The notes under the pieces are model-generated. The model worked only from the letters and a program-made list of their open reading frames with translations, did not search any database and was not told the DNA's origin. A DNA stretch of 32,650 bases, from the NCBI GenBank assembly GCA_004145215.1, contig SEAL01000004.1, positions 1-32,650 of the forward strand. The letters run 5' to 3'. The position numbers and the translations under genes are program-made. Shown here in pieces: positions 9,403 through 18,054 of this stretch; the first letter of the stretch is position 1; every line of letters begins with the position of its first letter. The DNA comes from Chloroflexota bacterium (lineage in GTDB: Bacteria; Patescibacteriota; Saccharimonadia; Saccharimonadales; Saccharimonadaceae).

Positions 9403-10739
9403 TGCGACGATTCTTTATCGGTATCATTACCGTCTGCTTTATCTTGTCGCAGACTGCGCCAACAGTTCAGGCGGTTGCAGAACTTGATAAAACGTTCTTT
9501 CATGGCAATGATATTTCGTTTTATGATCCTACGTGCGAAGCTAAAAAGGTTAGCCGCGTCACACTGGCGGGTGATAATAATATCGAAAAATTAATGAATC
9601 TGTTCATGCGCGAAGGCAATATGAACGTCGCACAGGCAAGTGGCATCTTGGGGAATATGATCCAGGAGTCTGGCGGCAAAACTATCATGATCGGTAGCGG
9701 TTCAAAGCAGGTATCGATCCAAGAACCGCAGCCAAATGTTCGACAGGGCGGACGAATTGTTGACGACACCTATGTACCAGAAAATAGTGTTGGATTTGGA
9801 TTAGTGCAGTGGACATTTACCGGTCGCCAAAAACCACTCCAAGATCACATGCGTAAATTAGGCGTCGGCATCACCGATTTGAGTGGCCAGGGCAGTTTTG
9901 TTCTCGAAGAACTGCGCGGACCTTACAAAAAAACACTCAATGCATTACTGGCAACGAACGATCCCGTCGAAGCTGCAGTAATCGTGCACGGTCCACCGTA
10001 TCCGGGATACGAAGCGTCCGCCGACTCTGCCGATAAAGTCCGTACCGTTCGTGGTGGTAACGCAAAAAAGATTTACGACGCTTTTTCTGACGCTTCGGCG
10101 CTAGCCGGATCGACCGCACCAGATGCGCTGAACAATCCGAGTACTGGCGATGGCGACGCGTCATCGACTGACGCCGCCCAGCAAGTCAGCAATATAACGA
10201 CAACTCCGCAGGGGAGTAAAGATTCTAGCTGTAATGAGTCAGGATTTGGCGGCGGTGATCTAGGTGCAACGACAACCGCTTATGCCTGGAGTGACTATAA
10301 AGGCAATGACATTAAAGCCCGTCAGGAATACACCGATGCCGTGAACCGAGCGATGAGCGAAAAACGCTACGTCGGTGGAACTGCATACAAAGGAATCGAC
10401 TGTGGCGGCTTTGTGACGACATTACTATACGACAGCGGCTTTGATAAGTCGTATAATAGTAACGCAAAGGGAGGCAATACCGTATCGCAAGAAGCATGGT
10501 TAAAGCAAAACTGGACACCGATTAGTGCAACTGATGCCGGGGATAGGCAGCCAGGCGACGTCGCGATCAACGCCCAGCACACGTATGTCTATGTTGGCGA
10601 TATCAACGGATTCAATAGCAAAATCGCTTCCGCTTCGTGGGACGAGCGTGCGCCAATGGCCGGTAAAGAAGCCGTGACTGACAGTTCATTCCGGTGGTAT
10701 CGTATTAAAGCAACTGAACAAAAGAATATAAATATCTAG
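9402..10739 (+). CDS. Secreted protein with phage-tail-lysozyme-like domain and C-terminal NlpC/P60-like domain
   Basis: 445 aa. Signal peptide; 'MNLFMREGNMNVAQASGILGNMIQESGG...VGFGLVQWTFTGRQKPL'; 'GIDCGGFVTTLLYDSGFD...RQPGDVAINAQHTYVYVGD' resembles the Cys/His core of NlpC/P60. ATG overlaps the upstream TAA by 1 nt. Confidence 0.8.
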   Translation: MRRFFIGIITVCFILSQTAPTVQAVAELDKTFFHGNDISFYDPTCEAKKVSRVTLAGDNNIEKLMNLFMREGNMNVAQASGILGNMIQESGGKTIMIGSGSKQVSIQEPQPNVRQGGRIVDDTYVPENSVGFGLVQWTFTGRQKPLQDHMRKLGVGITDLSGQGSFVLEELRGPYKKTLNALLATNDPVEAAVIVHGPPYPGYEASADSADKVRTVRGGNAKKIYDAFSDASALAGSTAPDALNNPSTGDGDASSTDAAQQVSNITTTPQGSKDSSCNESGFGGGDLGATTTAYAWSDYKGNDIKARQEYTDAVNRAMSEKRYVGGTAYKGIDCGGFVTTLLYDSGFDKSYNSNAKGGNTVSQEAWLKQNWTPISATDAGDRQPGDVAINAQHTYVYVGDINGFNSKIASASWDERAPMAGKEAVTDSSFRWYRIKATEQKNINI

Positions 10740-10741
10740 TT

Positions 10742-11380
10742 ATGACAAATGAATTTTTCCTCACTCACCGAAAAAAGATCGTTATTGGCGCGATACTCCT
10801 TTTTGTCGTGTTCGTTCTATTTAGTGCCGCTACCTATATATCTAGGTCCGGAAAAATCGGTGTGACTTTTTCTATCGTTCCAGGTGATGCATCATTGACC
10901 GTTAATGGTAACAAAAGCGGCAAAGGAACACAGTGGTTAACGCCAGGTACGTATACGATAAAAGTTGAAAAGAACGGATTTCAAACCGTTGAAAAACAGA
11001 TCATCGCCGACGCCAACAAGGAACGAAATGTAGCTGCCGTATCACTGACTCCAGAATCCGATGAAGCCAAGGCATGGGCAGAGAAAAACCAAAATTTATA
11101 TAAAAGTAATGAAGAATTTGGTAGTATTGAGGCCCAAGAAACCGGAAAATTCCTGCGCGCTCGTCATCCGATTATCGACGTTTTGCCGTACAAAGATCCC
11201 TATTATACAGTCGCATATCGACTGAATAATGATCAGTCGATCACACTGACCGTCGATACACCATCGCCACGATATCGTTATTTCGCTGTCCAAAAAATCC
11301 GTGAACTCGGTTATAATCCAACCGATTACGATATCGAATTCAAGCAGTATAAAAATCCGCTCGGAGGTAGCGATGAATAA
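10742..11380 (+). CDS. TM-anchored PEGA-domain protein
   Basis: 212 aa. N-terminal TM; 'GVTFSIVPGDASLTVNGNKSGKGTQWLTPGTYTIKVEKNGFQTVEKQI' is PEGA-like. Confidence 0.78.
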   Translation: MTNEFFLTHRKKIVIGAILLFVVFVLFSAATYISRSGKIGVTFSIVPGDASLTVNGNKSGKGTQWLTPGTYTIKVEKNGFQTVEKQIIADANKERNVAAVSLTPESDEAKAWAEKNQNLYKSNEEFGSIEAQETGKFLRARHPIIDVLPYKDPYYTVAYRLNNDQSITLTVDTPSPRYRYFAVQKIRELGYNPTDYDIEFKQYKNPLGGSDE

Positions 11381-11867
11381 TCGTCAAACCGTCATATTAG
11401 GCATTTCGACAGTCGTCGTACTGGCAGTTGTTGTCATCGTCGGTGTTGTCGTCAGCTCTCCGCAGCAACCAACTCCAGCGCCCGCACCTCAGCAACAGAC
11501 TGACAGTCGACCACTTTCCGAGCAAGAATTAGATGCATTACTCCAGACGGAATTGCCGACACTTGCCGAAGTTCTGACGACAAAATTTCCAGCCGCAGTT
11601 GACCTCTATACGATCAACCAAGGAAAATTATATGACCGTGGTCAATGGTATGGGACGACGCTGACATATCGGGGGAGTGATGAAGATAATCGTGACACGC
11701 TACGCGTTCTGATGCAGAAAAAAGACGGCGTCTGGATTGTTCGAACAACGCCACCACAATTACTGCTCAGTCAAAAATCATATCCTGACGTACCAAAAAC
11801 AATTCTACAGACTATCAATCAGCCAGCCGAATTACCAGGTACGACTTCATCGCCCGCAATTAACTAA
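11373..11867 (+). CDS. Small TM-anchored protein of unknown function
   Basis: ATG at 11373, preceded by ggagg and overlapping the upstream stop, is a better start than the track's 11301. 'MNNRQTVILGISTVVVLAVVVIVGVVVSSPQQPTPAPAPQQQ'. Confidence 0.7.
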   Translation: MNNRQTVILGISTVVVLAVVVIVGVVVSSPQQPTPAPAPQQQTDSRPLSEQELDALLQTELPTLAEVLTTKFPAAVDLYTINQGKLYDRGQWYGTTLTYRGSDEDNRDTLRVLMQKKDGVWIVRTTPPQLLLSQKSYPDVPKTILQTINQPAELPGTTSSPAIN

Positions 11868-12904
11868 CCTAGATCAATAATAGAGGCTTCGTCGATCATC
11901 GCCGCACTACTAGCGCTGGTCATAATAATCTGGTTACCTTGGAATTTTGTCGCTAGGTGTGTTTGCCGTTCCTGATCCAATTCGCCGAATACGTCGTCCA
12001 GTAAAATCAGTGGCTGCTTGCCGGTGATTTCATGAATAACATCGACTTCTAGGAACTTCAAGGCCAGCACCGTACTGCGCACTTCACCGCGCGAAGCAAC
12101 CGATAGGGCGGGCATGCCATTGAATTTGAATTCGACATCATGACGATGCGGTCCGATACTGGTGTAGCCCAATAATTTATCACGCTCTAGCCGCGCGTGG
12201 AGCTCGCTGAGCAGCTTTTGCTTGATATTGTCGATGACGGTATGGGAATAGTGCATCGATACCGTGTCGGACGACTGAGCGATCGTATTGTAGGTCGTAT
12301 TCAGCTCGGCGTTCAATCGTTCGATGAATTCAACCCGGCGTTCGATAATAATTGCGCCGTATTCGCTCAGTGCGACATTCCAGACGAACAGATCGTCGGT
12401 AGGAAAATGACTTTTTTTCAAAATCGTATTGCGCTGCCGCAAAGCTCGGTCGTATTTACGGAGGGCCTGAGCATATTCCGTATCTAGCTGGCTGATAAAG
12501 CGGTCAATGAACTGACGACGACGGGACGGTGACCCATGTAATAGACGTAAATCTTCAGGTTCGAACAGAACAATGGGGTATTTATATGCCGGTGTCAGAC
12601 GGTAGGCGGTTTTGTCGTCAACGACGAACTGCTTTTTTCCACTAGTTTTTGACGGATCGAATTTAACCGTTCGATCTCCCTCGTCGCTGCGAACATCAAT
12701 GCGCCACCACGGACAGTCATACTTCAAAACATCAGTATCTGTCCCTTTAAACGACGTTCCTTGCAGGGCAATCGTCAGTGCCTCAATAAGTGACGTTTTT
12801 CCACTGCCATTTTTGCCGGTGATCAGTGTGACGCTCGGTGAAAGTGTATGCGTAAAAATAGCATGTGTTCGGACATTCTGAACTTGCAGGGAAGAAATGA
12901 TCAC
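11864..12904 (-). CDS. recF: DNA replication/repair protein RecF
   Basis: 346 aa. 'LITGKNGSGKTSLIEAL', 'FEPEDLRLLHGSPSRRRQFIDRFISQLD', 'LLDDVFGELD'; directly downstream of dnaN. Confidence 0.95.
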   Translation of the reverse strand: MIISSLQVQNVRTHAIFTHTLSPSVTLITGKNGSGKTSLIEALTIALQGTSFKGTDTDVLKYDCPWWRIDVRSDEGDRTVKFDPSKTSGKKQFVVDDKTAYRLTPAYKYPIVLFEPEDLRLLHGSPSRRRQFIDRFISQLDTEYAQALRKYDRALRQRNTILKKSHFPTDDLFVWNVALSEYGAIIIERRVEFIERLNAELNTTYNTIAQSSDTVSMHYSHTVIDNIKQKLLSELHARLERDKLLGYTSIGPHRHDVEFKFNGMPALSVASRGEVRSTVLALKFLEVDVIHEITGKQPLILLDDVFGELDQERQTHLATKFQGNQIIMTSASSAAMIDEASIIDLG

Positions 12905-12916
12905 CGCGGCGACCGC

Positions 12917-14017
12917 TTAACTCTTTAATGGCATAACTATGTGGACATAGTCGCTATTTTTACTGACGGTCGATAGTACACATGGGGATAACTTTCCGCT
13001 AAAGCGAAATTGTACCGTCGGGCCCGTTAGTACTGAAAGTGCATCGGCCAAATAGCGCGAGTTGAGAGTAACTTGACCTTCTGCAGAAACTTCGGCAGTC
13101 GATGTTGAGGTATTTTCACCAAGCTGTGAGGCAATCGAGTGAATCGCAAGGGTTTTGTCGTCGCTGCTCGCCGTTAGCGTCACGCTTCCACCGGATTCCC
13201 GGGCAAATAAACCAGCAATTTTGGTAATGCGGACAAATTCTGATTTTTCAATCACGACGACTGATTCAGATGACGCCGGGATTAACTGGCGATAATCAGG
13301 GAAATTACCATCGATCAATCGGCTCGTTACTTCTGATTCACCGGCTCGGAATCGTACCTGCGTTTCATCAAACAACATATCAACTTCGCTAATATCATCG
13401 CTTAATGTTCGCAGTACCTCCTGCAGGGTAGTAGCGGGAATAATTGCCGCTACATCACTTTGCGTTTCGACAAGTCGTTTTTCGGTTAACCGATACCCGT
13501 CAGTTGCCGCTAGATAAAGTGATCCTTCGTACGAATGCCAATAGACACCTGTCAGCACCGGGCGAGTTGCGTCGTTACTAGCGGTTAGTATTGTTTGCGA
13601 CACGGCCTGTTTAAAGTCAGCCGCATTAATACTGTACTGAATCGACGACGTTTCATCGATTGTCGGTAATTCAGGGAAGTCATCCGATGCAATACCATTA
13701 ATCACTGAGCTAAAGCCACCCGCTGTAATATGGAGGTGATCATTTTTTACCAGTAATTCGACATTACCTTTCGGAAGTGACGAAACGAACTCTGCAATTA
13801 ATTTCGCTGGAACAGTGATTGATCCAGGTTTGGTGATTTTAGCTCCTATCAACTGTGTCGTTGCGATTTCTAAGTTGGTCGCTGCAACAAGTAATCGATT
13901 GCTATCGGTCCTCAGAAGGATGTTGCTGAGTATAGGCAATTGTGTTTTAGTACTAGCGACTCTTGATGCTGCAGTCAATGCTTTGGATAGGTTTTCTTGT
14001 GTGACGGATAGTTCCAT
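12917..14017 (-). CDS. dnaN: DNA polymerase III beta sliding clamp
   Basis: 366 aa. 'MELSVTQENLSKALTAASRVASTKTQLPILSNILLRTD', 'LAATDGYRLTEKRL', C-terminal 'YVHIVMPLK'. Confidence 0.96.
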   Translation of the reverse strand: MELSVTQENLSKALTAASRVASTKTQLPILSNILLRTDSNRLLVAATNLEIATTQLIGAKITKPGSITVPAKLIAEFVSSLPKGNVELLVKNDHLHITAGGFSSVINGIASDDFPELPTIDETSSIQYSINAADFKQAVSQTILTASNDATRPVLTGVYWHSYEGSLYLAATDGYRLTEKRLVETQSDVAAIIPATTLQEVLRTLSDDISEVDMLFDETQVRFRAGESEVTSRLIDGNFPDYRQLIPASSESVVVIEKSEFVRITKIAGLFARESGGSVTLTASSDDKTLAIHSIASQLGENTSTSTAEVSAEGQVTLNSRYLADALSVLTGPTVQFRFSGKLSPCVLSTVSKNSDYVHIVMPLKS

Positions 14018-14296
14018 TATTATTACCTTTCTTTTTAAATTTCATTTGGTGGGCTTAGTAATAGGTCCTGTGGATAATGGGGATAACTCGGGGATAACAG
14101 ATTAAATAGGTGATTTTTCGGTGTGGGTAAGTTGGGTAATATCATGGGGAGAATAATGCGTATAAACCAGGCTTTTACACGTGTGCACATTTTGCACACA
14201 ATATTGTTTGTCGTATCTGTGGATATATCACCACACGTTATCCCATGATATATCCAGAGGTTATGCACATGATTTGCACACAGTAGCGATACCATA
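14018..14296. promoter_or_regulatory. dnaN-dnaA intergenic DnaA-box cluster (probable part of bipartite oriC and/or dnaN control region)
   Basis: TTWTNCACA matches at 14069-14077 (TGTGGATAA, minus), 14190-14198 (TTTTGCACA) and 14261-14269 (TTATGCACA), plus near matches at 14218-14226 and 14272-14280. Confidence 0.65.
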
Positions 14297-15670
14297 TTAT
14301 GCATATAATTTCTCCTTTATTTCTGCGACTTGTTCGCGAATTGTGAAATCTAACTTTATAGACTTCTCGATTTTCTCGACAGAATGGATAGCAGTGGTAT
14401 GGTCTTTACGACCTAGTTCGCCGGCGATCTTTGGAAAACTGAGATGTAGTTCGCTACGTAATAGATACATGGCAATTTGGCGCGGTGTCACGATATGTTT
14501 GTCGCGACGGCTGCTGCACATTTCGGGTGTCGTCAACTGGAAGTACTTCGCCGTCTTGTCGATGATTTGTTTTGACGTCAAATGCTGGGGGCGACTATGG
14601 CGGACATTACCAACTAAACCTTCGGCGGTTGTAATGTCCGGTTCGATGCCGCGCATTTCCGCGTAAGCGAGCAGTTGATTGAGCGCACCTTCGAGCTCAC
14701 GGATGTTAGTCTTTATATTATTAGCGAGGTATTCTGCCGTTTCATGGTTCAGCTCGACACCAGATAGGGCAGCCTTTGCTTCCAGGATGGCGCAGCGAGT
14801 TTCAAAATCAGGCATCTGGATGTCGATGGACATGCCCATTTCAAAGCGACTTCGTAAACGTTCGGTTAGCGTAGGGATGCTTTTGGGTGGTTTGTCGCTA
14901 CTGATAATGATCTGCTTGTTGTTTTGATGCAGCACGTTAAAGGTATGGAAGAATTCTTCCTGGGTCTTTTCTTTGCCGGCAATAAACTGCATGTCGTCAA
15001 TAATCAGAACATCAACGTTGCGGTATTTATCAGAAAAACCTTTTTTCTTGAATCGGATACTGTCCATGAATTCTTTGACGAAAGTTTCTGAACTGATATA
15101 GAGAATGCGGGCATCTGGTTGGTTTTTTACGATCTCGTTACCGACAGCCTGCATCAAGTGCGTTTTACCCAGCCCAACACCACCGTAGAGGAAGAGAGGG
15201 TTATATTTCACACCGGGATATTGCGCAACAGCTTGGCAAGCTGTGTAGGCTAAGTCATTACTAGATCCGACAATAAAATTATCGAAATTGTAGCGTGGAT
15301 TGAGGCCACTAGAAGGGGAGAGCTGGCTAGCGGAGGTGCGAGGTTTTGGGCGAGGGGCGATGAGTTCATCGACGCTATCAGATGCGGTTTGTGTTGTTGT
15401 TTCCCGACTAACGACTGTCTTTTTGCCTTGTGTTCTAACGGTGTAGGCGATCTTTGCGGGATGCATGCCGTTCTTTGCCAAGACTTCTTTTACCTGGTCA
15501 TTAAATTTAACTTCGAATTGTCGAATGGCGAATATATTCGGCACCGCAATCGTCACTTTTTCATCGGTTACTTCAACCAGTTCGGTGTTCTGGAACCAAG
15601 TGATAAAAGTGGCGTGCGATACAGATAATTCAATTTCACCTAAGACTGATTGCCATAATGAATTATGCAC
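14297..15670 (-). CDS. dnaA: Chromosomal replication initiator DnaA (GTG start proposed)
   Basis: 'GGVGLGKTHLMQAVGNEI', 'VLIIDDMQFIAGKEKTQEEFFHTFN', 'TPRQIAMYLLRSELHLSFPKIAGELGRKDHTTAIHSVEKI'. The N-terminus VHNSLWQSVLGEIELSVSHATFITWF fits domain I starting at GTG (15668-15670); the 52 aa upstream in the track do not look DnaA-like. Confidence 0.95.
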   Translation of the reverse strand: MHNSLWQSVLGEIELSVSHATFITWFQNTELVEVTDEKVTIAVPNIFAIRQFEVKFNDQVKEVLAKNGMHPAKIAYTVRTQGKKTVVSRETTTQTASDSVDELIAPRPKPRTSASQLSPSSGLNPRYNFDNFIVGSSNDLAYTACQAVAQYPGVKYNPLFLYGGVGLGKTHLMQAVGNEIVKNQPDARILYISSETFVKEFMDSIRFKKKGFSDKYRNVDVLIIDDMQFIAGKEKTQEEFFHTFNVLHQNNKQIIISSDKPPKSIPTLTERLRSRFEMGMSIDIQMPDFETRCAILEAKAALSGVELNHETAEYLANNIKTNIRELEGALNQLLAYAEMRGIEPDITTAEGLVGNVRHSRPQHLTSKQIIDKTAKYFQLTTPEMCSSRRDKHIVTPRQIAMYLLRSELHLSFPKIAGELGRKDHTTAIHSVEKIEKSIKLDFTIREQVAEIKEKLYA

Positions 15671-15734
15671 GTAACCCTCTATCCCTCTATGTGTTATGTT
15701 TGGTGTTTTACCCAACGTTTTGTTACGTTCAACT

Positions 15735-15935
15735 ATACGGTATTCACAAGTTTTCCACAACTTTAAAAGTGTTTTTCGAGCGTAGGTCAAATAGAGGAGC
15801 GATTTATCCACACAGTGCAGTCTCATCTGTTAATCTGTGGATAACTAGGTGCGCTTGGTGGATAACTTTACTATATTAGGATACTCAAGTGACTACTTTT
15901 CAAGCATGACTGTAATCACAGCTGTGGATAGCAAA
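15735..15935. promoter_or_regulatory. oriC region with DnaA boxes
   Basis: TTTTCCACA 15751-15759, TTATCCACA 15804-15812, TGTGGATAA 15836-15844, with one-mismatch boxes at 15857-15865 and 15923-15931; located between dnaA and rpmH. Confidence 0.85.
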
Positions 15936-16015
15936 AGCGGCATTAGATACCCATAAATTGTTGCTACTCGGGGGAGCTTGTCAAAAGGGCAAAAAAGAGG
16001 TATTATGGTACAGAT

Positions 16016-16153
16016 ATGCCAAAGCGAACACACCAACCCCACACTCGTCACCGCGCAAGGACGCACGGCTTCCGCGCTCGCGTGAGCACAAAAGCTGGTC
16101 GCGCTGTGATCAAGCGTCGCCGAATTAAAGGCCGCGCAAAACTTACTGTCTAA
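16016..16153 (+). CDS. rpmH: 50S ribosomal protein bL34
   Basis: 45 aa, absent from the ORF track: [45 protein letters not shown]. Confidence 0.96.
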   Translation: MPKRTHQPHTRHRARTHGFRARVSTKAGRAVIKRRRIKGRAKLTV

Positions 16154-16171
16154 TTAGACAGTAAAGCAGCA

Positions 16172-16206
16172 AAAACCGCTCTATGTGATAAACGTAGAGC
16201 GGTTTT
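16172..16206 (+). terminator. Intrinsic terminator-like hairpin between rpmH and rnpA
   Basis: AAAACCGCTCTA (16172-16183) and TAGAGCGGTTTT (16195-16206): perfect 12-bp stem, 11-nt loop, ending in TTTTAGTTT. Confidence 0.8.
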
Positions 16207-16223
16207 AGTTTATACTGAAATAT

Positions 16224-16580
16224 ATGTTAGCTCAGCGCAACCGATTTCATGGCCATGGCAGCCTACGATTCCTGTACAAAAATGGACAGGCGGAGCGTTC
16301 ACGCACCATTACTTTGAAACACATCGAAAACCCGCGTCGCAAGCATACACGTGTCGCTGTGGTTATTAGCAAAAAAGTATTAAAGAGTGCAGTACTTCGC
16401 AATCGAGTTCGTCGCCGCGTCTATGAGATCATCCGCCAAGATCTGCCGCAACTGGACACATCGTATGATTTAGTATTTTTAATTTTCAGTGGCGAAGTGT
16501 TAACGATGCCGCACGACGAATTATTGGCGCAGATGAAACACCTAACATCGGCCGCTGGTATCTATAAAAACCAGCGCTAA
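16224..16580 (+). CDS. rnpA: Ribonuclease P protein component
   Basis: 118 aa. 'RVAVVISKKVLKSAVLRNRVRRRVYEIIR' is the RnpA signature; position after rpmH. Confidence 0.94.
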   Translation: MLAQRNRFHGHGSLRFLYKNGQAERSRTITLKHIENPRRKHTRVAVVISKKVLKSAVLRNRVRRRVYEIIRQDLPQLDTSYDLVFLIFSGEVLTMPHDELLAQMKHLTSAAGIYKNQR

Positions 16581-16626
16581 AATGATATACTAAATCGAAA
16601 GATTTTAGAAAAACTGGAGAAAAACT

Positions 16627-17571
16627 GTGAATATTTTTGATGTTTTGATCGTCCAGCCAATTTTCAATCTGTTGATTGGACTGTATGCGGTCATTCCTGG
16701 CGGCGATTTTGGGGTAAGTATTATCCTATTTACGATACTGCTGCGTTTCGCGCTGTATCCACTGGTGAAAAAGCAATTGCACCAGACAAAAGCAATGCGC
16801 AAAATGCAACCCGAGCTGAAGCGTATCAAAGCGCAGGCAAAGGGCAACAAGCAACTGCAGGGTGTGCAGACGATGGAGCTGTATAAAAAGCACGGCGTGA
16901 ACCCATTTGGTACGATCGGTATTCTGTTGATTCAGCTGCCAATCTTTATCGCGCTGTATCATGTGATACAGATCTTTACGTCACAACGCGAACGTGTCGA
17001 ACAGTTTACCTACGGATTCCTAGAGAGTATTCCAGCTGTTCAGAATATTATCCAAAACCCCGAACAGTTCAATGAAAAGCTGTTTGGTATCGTTGACCTC
17101 ACGCAGCGCGCGTTCAACCAGAACGGCGTTGATGTATTCCTGGTAGCACTGGCGGTCATAGCGGCAGTGACGCAGTACATTATGTCAAAGCAGACAATGC
17201 CACACGAAGAGAGCAAAAAGAAACTTCGTGAAATTTTGAGTGAAGCATCTGAAGGTAAAGAGGCTGACCAATCAGAAATTAATGCCATCGTCATGGGTAA
17301 AATGATGAAGGTCCTTCCATTCTTTATGCTGTTTATTATGCTGAGTCTGCCAGGTGCATTGGCGCTATACTATGCAACATCAAATATCGTTGCCGTGATC
17401 CAGCAGTACTTTATTCTGAAACGCGACGAAGGTGAAATGGAAGCGCTTGCTGAAGAGGCTGTGAAGCAAACGACTGGCAAAAAAGCGACAGCAAAAGCTC
17501 GCGCAAAACAAGCACAAGAAGGAACGGTCACTCGTATCGTTGCAAAAGATTCGAAAGCTAAAAAGAAGTAA
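16627..17571 (+). CDS. yidC: Membrane protein insertase YidC/Oxa1 (GTG start)
   Basis: 314 aa. 'FGVSIILFTILLRFALYPLVKKQLHQTKAMRKMQPELKRIKAQ', 'YKKHGVNPFGTIGILLIQLPIFIALYHVI', 'LPGALALYYATSNIVAVIQQYFI'. Confidence 0.95.
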   Translation: MNIFDVLIVQPIFNLLIGLYAVIPGGDFGVSIILFTILLRFALYPLVKKQLHQTKAMRKMQPELKRIKAQAKGNKQLQGVQTMELYKKHGVNPFGTIGILLIQLPIFIALYHVIQIFTSQRERVEQFTYGFLESIPAVQNIIQNPEQFNEKLFGIVDLTQRAFNQNGVDVFLVALAVIAAVTQYIMSKQTMPHEESKKKLREILSEASEGKEADQSEINAIVMGKMMKVLPFFMLFIMLSLPGALALYYATSNIVAVIQQYFILKRDEGEMEALAEEAVKQTTGKKATAKARAKQAQEGTVTRIVAKDSKAKKK

Positions 17572-17585
17572 CGAAAGGAAGCGCG

Positions 17586-18047
17586 ATGAATCAAGAAGAG
17601 TCAATCAAGTTTGCAGAAAAGTACCTTGCCGACCTCCTTTCGTTCTTTGGGGTAAATGCGGATATTATATCCAGCTACCGTGATGAAGTTATCGAGCTAT
17701 CAGTACCTTCATCGGACATTAATAGTCTGTTGATTGGTCGTAACGCCGAAACACTACGAAGTATCCAGTTTTTGATTTCGACCACACTCCGTAATCGCGA
17801 TGCCGAAATTACTCGCGTAAATGTCGACGTTGCTGATTATAAAAAACAGCGTGCTGATAAAGTCGCAAAGCAAGCTCGTGAATGGATTCAAGAAGTATTG
17901 CGAACGGGCGATTCGTACGTAGCAAAATTGAATGCGGCCGACCGTCGCATCGTCCATCAAGTTGCGGGTGAGTATCCAAACGTTAGTACCTTTTCTGAAG
18001 GCGAAGGACGAGACCGAAGTATCATCATTGCACAGCAGAGCTCATAG
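17586..18047 (+). CDS. jag: KH-R3H RNA-binding protein Jag/KhpB family
   Basis: 153 aa. KH segment 'INSLLIGRNAETLRSIQFLIS', R3H 'ADRRIVHQVAGEYPNVSTFSEGEGRDRSIIIA'; position after yidC. No N-terminal Jag_N domain evident. Confidence 0.92.
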   Translation: MNQEESIKFAEKYLADLLSFFGVNADIISSYRDEVIELSVPSSDINSLLIGRNAETLRSIQFLISTTLRNRDAEITRVNVDVADYKKQRADKVAKQAREWIQEVLRTGDSYVAKLNAADRRIVHQVAGEYPNVSTFSEGEGRDRSIIIAQQSS

Positions 18048-18054
18048 CTAGCTG

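Noticed and set aside
14181-14666. 161-aa plus-strand ORF over the dnaA 3' end
   Set aside because: Antisense to dnaA and its control region; Cys/Trp/Ser-rich with no recognisable domain.
15671-15826. 52-aa N-terminal extension of DnaA in the ORF track
   Set aside because: Overlaps a DnaA box (15751-15759, plus the 15804-15812 box) and lacks DnaA domain I similarity; GTG at 15670 fits better.
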